Below, one piece after another: positions 56,201 through 64,000 of a DNA stretch of 64,000 nt. The stretch lies in NCBI GenBank assembly GCA_034008185.1, contig CM067082.1, forward strand, positions 158,784,201 to 158,848,200, given 5' to 3'. The notes under the pieces are model-generated. The model was not told the DNA's origin. It searched no databases and saw only the letters and a list, made by a program, of their open reading frames with translations. Position 1 is the stretch's first letter. Each line of letters starts with the position of its first letter. The position numbers and the translations under genes were made by a program. Source of the stretch: Gorsachius magnificus. Lineage: Eukaryota; Chordata; Aves; Pelecaniformes; Ardeidae.

Positions 56201-57583
56201 TTGCTGGGGGGGCCTCCACCCCCTCTCGGGGCAACCCCTGCCAGGCTTTCACCACCCTCATTGGAAAGAATTTCTCCTTAGATCCAGTCTAAACCTGCCC
56301 TGCTTCAGTTTCAAGCCATCCCCCCTTGTCCTGTCCCAGCTGGCCCTGCTAAAAAGCTTGTCCCCCCCTTTCCTCTGGGCCCCCTTGAAGCCCTGAGCGG
56401 CCGCACTCAGCTCTGCCCGCAGCCTCCTCTGCTCCAGGCTGAGCACCCCCAACTCTCCCAGCCTGGCCTCAGAGCAGAGGGGCTCCAGCCCTCGGAGCAT
56501 TTTTGTGGCCCTCAAAGCGCCCTGGGGTGTCCGCAGGGATGAGCTGGAGCGGGCTGGGTGTGCAAACACTGAGCAGGAAGGGGGGGACGGGGCTGAGGTT
56601 TGTGCCGGCCGGGGGGGGGCGGGGTGGGCAGCCTCTTGCTGTTCAGGCTGTGTCCTCAAATCCACGACGTTTGGGTTCTGAAAAATGTCCGGCAGATTCC
56701 AAGATGGGGATCCCAATGGAGGTACCCCAGGAGGAGGCGGCTGCGGAGAAGCCGACAGTGCCCGAAACGCCCTCGAGGGGTCCGGAAGAGGAGGATGTGA
56801 AAGGTTCAGGGAATGGGGGCCAGGCTCCGGCAGCCGCCGTTCCCCAGGAGCCCGGTAAGGAGGCGATGCCGGACGTCTGCAGAGCAGCGGCACGGGCAGA
56901 TGCCAGCTGCGCCGCTGCCTCCGCGGGAGAGCCCGGGGCGGGCTCCTGCGCGGGCCGGACGGTCGCCTGCCAGCGGAACTCCACCCGGGAGAAATTCCAC
57001 TCCTGCCCCGTGTGCAGGAAAAACTTTCTGCTGAAGATCAACCTCATCATCCACCAGTGGAGCCACAGCAACTGGGTGCCCTGCGTCTGCACGCACTGCG
57101 ACCGGAGCTTCATGTCCAAGAAGAAAATGCAGGATCACCTGCGGGCGGCGGCGGCCGAAGGGCTCTGCCAGCCCGCGGAGGCAAAGCAGCGCCCGGGCCA
57201 GGCCCCGTGCCCGGCCGCCCGGCCCCGAGCCCCCGGCCGGCACTGCGGCCCCGCCTGGGGCAAGCCCAGCCCCGACGGACACCCCCTGGCCGCTGGGAAA
57301 ACCTACACGTGCAACAAATGCATGGAGAACTTCTCCAGCCCCAGCGTCCTGATCCTGCACCAGCAGCGGGAGCCACCACCTCGTCTGTCCCTGCTGCAAC
57401 AGGAGCTTCACCTGGGCCTCGGAATTCGTCCGCCACCACCAGACGCACACGGGCGAGCGGCCCTACCAGTGCGCCGTCTGCCAGAAGGCTTTCAGGCGCC
57501 GCTACCACCTCAGCGTGCACCAGGGCGTCCACAAGCGGCACGAGGGGCCCTACCGCTTCAGGGACAAGGGGGAACCCGCTTAG
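53132..57583 (+). CDS. Gene E: KRAB-C2H2 zinc-finger gene, one frameshift
   Basis: Exons on the plus strand: 53132-53258 (KRAB-A), 55131-55241 ([18 protein letters not shown]), 55528-55644 ([20 protein letters not shown]) and 56696-57583 (fingers). All are GT-AG, phase 1-1 after the KRAB box. The 888-nt last exon is off phase by one base, with the shift near 57360-57372 in the third finger. No DUF3669 or 24-nt first exon was seen upstream in the G-rich DNA, so the start is unknown. The KRAB-to-linker intron holds a 30-bp minisatellite whose units look like 3' splice sites. CR1 pieces lie in introns at 54381 and 56105. Fingers resemble those of gene G (KINLIIHQ). Confidence 0.72.
53500..54262 (+). 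repeat. 30-bp minisatellite of splice-acceptor-like units, about 26 copies
   Basis: The unit is GAGTTCCCTCGTG followed by TTTTTTCCCCCCCGCAG, 29-31 bp, repeated about 26 times with small length changes in the T and C runs. In the sense of gene E each unit ends in a pyrimidine tract plus GCAG followed by G. It lies in the gene E intron between the KRAB exon and the exon at 55131. Confidence 0.95.
54381..54430 (+). mobile_element. CR1 LINE fragment, extreme 3' end
   Basis: GGTTGGACTCGGTGATCTTA followed by AAGGTCTTTTCCATCCTGAG resembles the last 50 bp of CR1 in sense orientation; the octamer tail is degenerate. Confidence 0.5.
56105..56530 (-). mobile_element. CR1 LINE 3' end
   Basis: Starts CATAGAATCACGGAATGGTT, with CAGGAGCAGGGACACCTTGA, GAAAGAATTTCTCC and the upstream [12 protein letters not shown] ORF2 remnant. 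It ends about 165 bp before the gene E finger exon, antisense to the gene. Confidence 0.9.
56696..57583 (+). CDS. Gene E terminal exon: five C2H2-type fingers, frameshift in finger 3
   Basis: Opens [14 protein letters not shown]. Fingers: [41 protein letters not shown], which lacks the second histidine; [20 protein letters not shown], cut by the frameshift near 57360-57372; then, in the other frame, [21 protein letters not shown] and [20 protein letters not shown]. The stop in that frame is TAG at 57581. A long alanine/proline linker separates fingers 2 and 3. Confidence 0.8.
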
Positions 57584-58040
57584 GGGACGCGGGGAGCCCC
57601 CCGGCCGGGGGGAGCGGAGCCGGGCAGGGCCCCCCCCCCCTGGGGGCCCGGGGGGTCCCGGCCCGGCCGTGGCAGAGCCTCGGTGCGCGGGTCGCTCCAG
57701 GCCGTGCCGGGGGGGCTGCGATGGAGTGAGGCTGGAGGAGCAGTGGGCACAGGGGTGCGAGCTGGGATAATGGGTGGGGATGGGGAGGGGGATGGGATGG
57801 AGATTGGGATGGGGGGGTGGGGACGGAGATGGGTGGGAGGAGATGGGGGATTGGGATGGGGATGGGGATGGGATGGGGTGGGATGGGAGGGATGGAGATG
57901 GGATGGGGGTGGGATGGGGGTGGGAAGGGATGGGGATGGGATGGGGGCGGGGTGTGGGCTCCGGCCGGGTCTGGGGGGGGCGGGGCGGGGCGGGGGCGGT
58001 GCTGCGGCCGGCCCGGCAGGGGGTGCTGTGGCGCGCGGCC

Positions 58041-58064
58041 ATGTCCCGCTGGGGCCCCGCTCAG
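58041..58064 (+). CDS. Gene F: orphan first exon (MSRWGPAQ) of a DUF3669-type zinc-finger gene
   Basis: A 24-nt exon, ATG to CAG, followed by GTACCG, inside a CpG island. It has the same length and pattern as the first exons of genes A and B ([16 protein letters not shown]). No DUF3669, KRAB or finger exon follows on the plus strand within the window. Instead two minisatellites begin 350 bp downstream. The gene may be broken, or its other exons may be lost or beyond the window. Confidence 0.5.
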
Positions 58065-58412
58065 GTACCGGGGGGGGCTCCCCCGGACCCAGCCCCCCGC
58101 GGGCACCGGGCGGAGGGGACCGGCCCCGCCCCGCTCCCGGGGAGCCTCGGCGCCAGCTGGGGGGGGCGGGAGGGGCCGGCGCCGGCACCGCCACCCCCCC
58201 CCCGGCCCGGGGTTCCCCCTCATCGCCCCGCTCCGCCCCGCGACAGTGGCCGAGGGGGGGCCGGGGGCCTGGCAGCCGCTCCCGCCGCAGCCCCCCGGCC
58301 CCGGGGAGCCCGAGCCGGGGGGGGGGGGGGGGCTGCGGAGCCCGGGGGGCGAGCGGAGGCGGCGGGGCTGGAGGAGGCGCTGCTGGGCCCGGGCCGCCGG
58401 CGGGGGGACCTG

Positions 58413-59178
58413 GGGCTGGAGGGGACCTGGAGGGGACCGGGGCTGGAGGGGACCGGGGCTGGAGGGGACCGGGGCTGGGGCCCGGGGCTGGGGGGACCGG
58501 GCTGGAGGGACCGGGGCTGGGGGGACCGGGGCTGGAGGGGACCCGGGGCTGGAGGGGACCGGGGCTGGAGGGGACCCGGGGCTGGAGGGGACATGGGGCT
58601 GGAGGGGACATGGGGCTGGAGGGGACCGGGGCTGGAGGGGACCTGGGGCTGGAGGGGACCGGGGCTGGAGGGGACCTGGGGCTGGAGGGGACATGGGGCT
58701 GGAGGGGACCGGGGCTGGAGGGGACCTGGGGCTGGAGGGGACCGGGGCTGGAGGGGACATGGGGCTGGAGGGGACCCGGGGCTGGAGGGGACCCGGGGCT
58801 GGAGGGGACCTGGGCTGGAGGGCACCGGGGCTGGAGGGGACCCGGGGCTGGAGGGGACCCGGGGCTGGAGGGGACCCGGGGCTGGAGGGCACCGGGGCTG
58901 GAGGGGACCCGGGGCTGGAGGGGACCCGGGGCTGGAGGGCACCGGGGCTGGAGGGGACCTGGGGCTGGAGGGGACCGGGGCTGGAGGGGACATGGGGCTG
59001 GAGGGGACCCGGGGCTGGAGGGGACCTGGGGCTGGAGGGGACCGGGGCTGGAGGGGACATGGGGCTGGAGGGGACCTGGGGCTGGAGGGGACCTGGGCTG
59101 GAGGGGACCGGGGCTGGAGGGGACATGGGGCTGGAGGGGACCGGGGCTGGAGGGGACCTGGGGCTGGAGGGGACATGG
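58413..59178. repeat. 16-17 bp minisatellite, about 45 copies
   Basis: GGGGCTGGAGGGGACC with one or two variable trailing bases (C, CT, AT, C) repeats across 765 bp. Mixed 16- and 17-bp units change frame continually, so the long glycine-rich open frames are not coding. It sits where the DUF3669 exon of gene F would be expected. Confidence 0.95.
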
Positions 59179-59259
59179 GCTGCCAGGGCTGCCCTGGCGT
59201 GGGAGAACGCGTGGTGGCTGCAGCACTGCTGGGACCCCAGGGCTGGCCCGGGCCCCGCA

Positions 59260-59650
59260 GGGACAAGCCCAAGGTAACGGGGACGAGCCCCGGGTGACAG
59301 GGATGAGCGCCAGGTAACAGGGACGAGCCTGGGCTAATGGGGACAAGCCCCAGGTAACAGGGATGAGCCCAAGGTAACAGGGACATGCCCATGGGGACGA
59401 GCCCTGGGTAACAGGGACGAGCCCTGGGTAACGGGGACAAGCCCCAGGTAATGGGGACGAGCCCCAGGTAACAGGGGACGAGCCCCGGCTAATGGGGACG
59501 AGCCCCGGGTAACGGGGATGAGCCCCAGCTAACGGGGACGAGCCCCGGCTAATGGGGACGAGCCCCAGGTAACGGGGATGAGCCCAGCTAATGGGGACGA
59601 GCCCCGGCTAATGGGGACGAGCCCTGGGTAACGGGGACGTGCCCATGGTA
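59260..59650. repeat. 20-bp minisatellite with donor-like CAGGTAAC units, about 19 copies
   Basis: The unit is GGGGACGAGCCCCAGGTAAC with variants GGGTAAC and GGCTAAT. Several copies contain CAGGTAAC or AAGGTAAC, matching the 5' splice-site consensus on the plus strand. Confidence 0.9.
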
Positions 59651-61141
59651 ACGAATGGGTGGAGGTGCAGCCCCGACGCCTGGGCAAAGCGAATGCGACG
59701 GCAGCCGCAGCCTCCAGAGGCCACCGCCACCATCGGGGACTGGCCCGCCTGGAGACAAAGGCAGGCGAGGCCCGAGAAGCCCCCTGGGCCCAAATATCGC
59801 CGTTGGACCGAACCACGCGTGAGGGGAGGGGGCACCGAAATCCAAGGGGGGGGCTGCCCAGGGGCATCTTTGTTCGGGGGCCCCTCCCTGGGGACCCCCA
59901 GCTCCAGCTGCGTTTTGGTTTTCACGGCTGTCACCCTCAATAGATCAAAGTGGGGTTTGCCACGTCGGAGGCTCTGCTTCAGGGTGCCTGGGGAGGGGAG
60001 AGGACGCCCCCCCCCCAGGAGCGCGAGCACGGCGTGGGAAAGGGGCACCCGTCGGCTCAGGTGTGCTCTGGGGTGTCGGCGGGGGCCGCGGGGAGCCGCC
60101 GGGGTGCCAAGGGCGTCCCCGCTGCCGCCCACCGCGTCCCATCGCTGCCCCTCCCCGCTTCCCTTGGCCGCTCATCCTCCCGCCTGCGGAGGGCTCGGCC
60201 TTCCTGGCCACGGTCCCCGTGGTTCGGGGTGTCCCCAGGGCTCGGTCCCCTGTGCCTGCTGTGCTCATCCCCACAGGACCCAGCAACCTCAGTCCCCTGG
60301 TGGGTTGTCATTGTCACCCTGCCCCCAGCCCTGGGGCTCCCCGGCAGCAGCGCTCACAGGCAGCAGCACCCCGGGGTGCAGGCAGCACTTGTGTCCCCTC
60401 GTTTTGGCCCAGGGGGTGACAATGTCACCCCTGGGGCACATGGGTGACAATCCCAGGGGCACCCAGGGTGATGATGACACCCCGCGAGGACACACGGTGG
60501 GTGACAACACCCCGGGGACACCCTTCCCTGCAGCCCCACCCCCACAAGGCACAGCCACCGCCATGGGCCAAGGCCCGGGTGGCCACGTCAAGCATCAGCG
60601 GTGCAGCGGGGCGGGTGGTGGGAGCCGGGGGGGGGTGGCCCTGGTGGCCAGGGGGAGGATCCTGCCCCTCTCCCTGCCCTGGGGCACATGCCAGGGTGCT
60701 GGGCCCAGTGCAAGGGACTGGGATATATGGGGGGGGGGGGGGTGTCCAGCAAGGCTCCTGGATGGCAGCAAAGGGCCAGAGCATCCCCCTGGGTGGGCAC
60801 AGAGGGATTTGGGGGCTCCTTGGGGCACGGAGGCCGGGCCCAGGCTCTCCCGGAGGCCGTGGGGCCCAGCTCCCCCGTCCCCGCTGCCCTCCCAGCCCAG
60901 CCGCGATGGGGGATGAGGGCCCCACACCTTCCCCACACGTTCACCCCCAGGACAACCCCTGGGGTCCTGGCCGGCCACCGTGTGCAGGAGAGGGTGACGG
61001 AGCTGCCGGCCATGACCCCCATGGGCCCCCCAGACCCAGAGCTGCCCTTCGCCTGGCCCGATCCAGGTTCCTCCTTCATGGGACGAGGGCAGGAGGGTGC
61101 CAGCCCAGCCCCCCAAACCAGACGGGGGTACAGACAAATAC
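59651..61141. other. GC-rich intergenic DNA; no gene seen
   Basis: No family exon on either strand. The segment at 59700-59830 is less repetitive and has an open plus-strand frame (LARLETKAGEAREAPWAQIS) but resembles nothing I know. A short GGTGACAA-type imperfect repeat lies at 60415-60505. Confidence 0.45.
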
Positions 61142-63013
61142 TTTATTGATTCCATGGCCTGAGAACAGGATCTGGGATTTCACAGGAAACGTTGGTCCCA
61201 GTCACAGCAGCTTTAAAACAAATGCCCTGAGGGAGAGGCCAGCCCCTCCGTGCCACCTTGGCTGGCTGCGGAGGCACTGCCCGCCCACAACGCCATCACG
61301 CCAGCCCGCTCCTCCCCTGCGTCACTGGGATCAACTGGGGGGCACTGGGAACTCTAACAGGGCCGGGACAAGGGGCTTGGTCTGTACAGCTGGAGCCCGG
61401 CTCACTGCCCGGACCCACCCTCGCCACACCAGCATCAGCTGTCCCTAAATCCTGCAGGGCTTGGGGCAGGCAGCGCCGCCCCTCCGGGACACGGGGCCAA
61501 CCCCTCTGCCCCCGTCCCCCCCTTCTGGCTAAGGCTACAGCCCAGGCACACCCTGCCGTCCCGGGGGAAAAGGAATCGAGTGACAAACTGGCCCTGAGGA
61601 ACGGCAGGGGATCGTGTGTGTCCCCGGGGAGCAGCTCCGACACCGCCGTCCCTCCCGTGGGGCAGGGGGGCGGCCGGGCGCCACTCGGCGCTGGGGATCA
61701 CGCCAGGATGCGGCAGGGGCGTCCCCTCAGTGCCCGCAGCAGCCCCCCCCCGCGGCCTGGCACGACAAATCTGACAAGCAAAGGTGTTCCCCGCGCTCGT
61801 TCCCTGCCTGGAGAGGGACAGAGGCTCAGTGGCGTCAAATAATTAAATCAAACAACTCAAGGAAAAACAAAAAAAAAAACAAAACCAAACCACAACACGA
61901 AACACAAGACCCCCAGTGCCTGCTCCGTTTGCTCCGCAGGGCGCCACCCCCAGGGCCCGTTTCCAGTCTCTGTGCAGGATCTGTGCTTCCCCGCAGCGCG
62001 GGGCAGGGCTCCGGCCGGGGACACGAGGGGTTTGAGTGACTCTGGGGACACCGGAGCCGCACCTGGGCTGGCCTCTGCGGCCCTCCAGGAGGCGGCCGAG
62101 GTAGCTGCCGGAACGGCTTCCACGGGATTAGCCACGGTGGGGTTTTGCGGGTGCGTAACGGAGACGAGACGTGGCTCAGAGCAGAGGGGGGGCTTCCTTC
62201 CTCAGCGGGGCCAAGCGGAGGCGGCAGCGCGGGGGCAATCTTACCCGTGACGCATTCCTGAAGCGCCCGCTCCACGCGTGCAGGCTGGTCCTGAGGGAAT
62301 GAACGCTCCTGGGTGCTCCTGGCTCTTGCGGGCCGGCCCCGGGGCGCTGCTGGGATCTCGCAGCGCCCACGCAAGCAGAAAATATCGCGGTTTGATTTGT
62401 TCTGTGTCGTCATCCGCCGCAAGGCTCGGGCGTTCCCGGCCTGTGAGGGGCAAGCAGTGGCATTTCCTCACCAGGGTGGGTTTCTGGACAAGCAGGGCCA
62501 GGACATGACGGGGTCTTGGAGAAGTGGCGCTCTCTTCAGCTGGTGTCTTGGTCAAGAAACTTTGTCAGTGAATGAAGCGAAGTGAAGTGAGGAGCCCCTG
62601 GGGATCCCGCCTGGCTCGCCTGCTCGATTCCCTCCCCTCCATCCTCCTCACTGTGGATCTGCACCTCCAGACGTGAAGGCTCAGCTCCAGCACCAACCGC
62701 GTAACAGCCGACCTCGGCTGCTTTTTGCAGCTCCTCTCGCTGGGCTGCGGCCGTACCCGGCAACTCCCAGGAGGGTCAGCTCGGGAAGATGCCGTGCATC
62801 AGCCAGACATGAGAGGCTGAGGAAGGGTAAAGCGTTCCGGCTCACTGGAGGCTTCTGTGCTGGTACCGAAGCTTCCGATTCCCTCTGCAGTTCAGGAGAG
62901 CTCCTAAAATCTGGCGGGCAGATGGTTCACAACCCCAGGGCCCCACCATGTGCAAAATCGACGCTCACGCATTGTCTCTCCGGGGACACCAGCAGTTCCG
63001 ATCTCTCCCGGTA
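61142..63013 (-). other. Probable 3' UTR of gene G
   Basis: An AATAAA on the minus strand at 61142-61147 lies about 1.9 kb after the gene G stop. The intervening DNA is less GC-rich, has A-rich runs near 61860-61900, and shows no coding exon. Confidence 0.5.
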
Positions 63014-64000
63014 TCATTTCTCCGTCACCCCCGAAACCACCGCCCGATTTCCCAGTCTGACCACGGGCTGGACGCCTCTCCCACCCCAGCCGTGGAGGTG
63101 GCAGCTCCTGTCTGGCAGCCCCACTTCCATGGGCCTGACCAGGAGCACGTTTGCTGGAACCGCGTTGGTTTCGGCAGCGGCGGGGCTAACGGTTCCCTCG
63201 GGCGCCTGGGCTGGTGAGCGAGGAAGGCTCCCTCCCGCGGGCGCCTCCGGGGCTCCCTGTGGCCGGGGCACCGGCACGCCGGCGGTGGGCTGGGCGGTGG
63301 CGGGCTGTTGGAGCGCAGCCAGGGCTTTCTGGCGGTCGTGGATCTTCTCGTGGCGCAGGAGGTGAGTCTTGCGGGTGAAGCATTTCTTGAGGCGGCGACA
63401 GTAGGGCCTGTCCGCCGCGTGGGTCTGCAGGTGCCGCTGAAGGGAAAAGGTGCATGAGAAAATCTTTTTGCAAAGGCTGCATTTCTGCGCAGGCTTCCTA
63501 CGAGACTTAGGGCTCTGCTGTCGGGAGAAGCACGCGCTGGACAGGTTCCCTCTGTCCAGCTCCTCCCGGGACGGGCCCAGCCAGGGCCCCCCGGCGTAGG
63601 TCCCACTGCCCAGGCCGTGGGTGTCTCCGCAGAAAACCCCGCAGAACTTCCTCCTCGGCCGGATCCTCAGCTCGGGGTGGACGTTCCCCCAGACCTTGGC
63701 CCCGAAGGCCCTGTCCTTGATGTGGATGCTCTGGTGAAGGTCCAGGTGGCGTTTGTCGGCGAAGCTGATCTCGCACGTCGTGCACTCGTAGGGCCCCTCT
63801 TTGGCGTGGCTCCGCTGGTGGATGATGAGGTTGATTTTCAGACGGAAACGCTTCCCGCACTCGGTGCAGGGGTGCGACCACTCACGCACGTAGCCACGCC
63901 GGCAGTTGCCCATCAGCAGTCTGCTGCTCGCGCACCGGCTCGGCTTCTTCTTGCTCTTGGCCTTGGCCTGCTCAGTTTTGGAGCAATTCTCGATGTCTGG
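63014..64000 (-). CDS. Gene G: C2H2 zinc-finger protein, terminal exon, partial at the right edge
   Basis: The frame is open from the window edge to a stop at 63014-63016. From the N-terminal side: a lysine-rich stretch (KTEQAKAKSKKKPS), then [42 protein letters not shown], a spacer of about 65 residues, CSLCKKIFSCTFSLQRHLQTH, and a fourth unit PYCRRLKKCFTRKTHLLRHE that lacks a normal C-x2-C pair. A proline/alanine-rich tail follows. Finger 1 shares KINLIIHQ with gene E. The KRAB and linker exons would lie beyond the window. It is probably a further member of the cluster. Confidence 0.85.
   Translation of the reverse strand, partial: PDIENCSKTEQAKAKSKKKPSRCASSRLLMGNCRRGYVREWSHPCTECGKRFRLKINLIIHQRSHAKEGPYECTTCEISFADKRHLDLHQSIHIKDRAFGAKVWGNVHPELRIRPRRKFCGVFCGDTHGLGSGTYAGGPWLGPSREELDRGNLSSACFSRQQSPKSRRKPAQKCSLCKKIFSCTFSLQRHLQTHAADRPYCRRLKKCFTRKTHLLRHEKIHDRQKALAALQQPATAQPTAGVPVPRPQGAPEAPAGGSLPRSPAQAPEGTVSPAAAETNAVPANVLLVRPMEVGLPDRSCHLHGWGGRGVQPVVRLGNRAVVSGVTEK

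Noticed and set aside
57683..59440. Open frames of 400-588 codons rich in GLEGT or PSSPGPLQP
   Set aside because: Products of the 16-17 bp minisatellite; all frames on both strands are open and no family feature is present.

Overview
The window is avian genomic DNA. It holds at least ten copies of CR1 LINE 3' ends, recognisable by their GATTCTATG-type tails, an LTR-like block and GC-rich minisatellites. Protein exons are short and split by introns. It looks like a gene-dense, GC-rich microchromosome or subtelomere-like stretch. The species cannot be named from the sequence.

The region is a cluster of DUF3669-KRAB-C2H2 zinc-finger genes, the family found in the human ZNF282/ZNF777/ZNF746 cluster. 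Their exon plan repeats: a 24-nt first exon ([16 protein letters not shown] or MSRWGPAQ), a DUF3669 coiled-coil exon ending in a conserved [10 protein letters not shown] segment, a 127-nt KRAB-A exon, several phase 1-1 exons of about 84-120 nt, and one terminal C2H2 exon. Many of the short exons and zinc-finger exons carry a psi-K-x-E SUMO-acceptor-like motif such as IKQE.

Layout: gene A (-, 2144-8761, intact, five fingers). Head-to-head with it, a + strand gene (9532-11913) joins zinc-finger-type exons to a TIGD3-like domesticated pogo transposase. A Myb/SANT-like gene (+, 16541-20305) follows. Gene B (-, 22373-26457) carries several lesions. A repeat-rich stretch (26.8-31.9 kb) precedes a THAP-domain exon (-, 32049-32319). 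Gene C (-, 34959 to about 40850) has a damaged KRAB box and an intact three-finger exon. The stretch from 41.8 to 46.6 kb holds CR1, an LTR-like block and no convincing gene. Gene D (-, 48650 to about 52150) and gene E (+, 53132-57583) are probably head-to-head. Gene F (+) is represented only by an orphan first exon at 58041 followed by minisatellites. Gene G (-, 63014 to beyond the right edge) is partial.

The recognisable products are all predicted nuclear DNA-binding regulators. Three DNA-binding modules with transposase relatives (pogo/Tigger, THAP, Myb/SANT) sit among the KRAB zinc-finger genes. Frameshifts of one or two bases interrupt otherwise conserved exons in genes B, C, D, E and the TIGD3-like gene. 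I cannot tell from sequence alone whether these are assembly errors or real decay.
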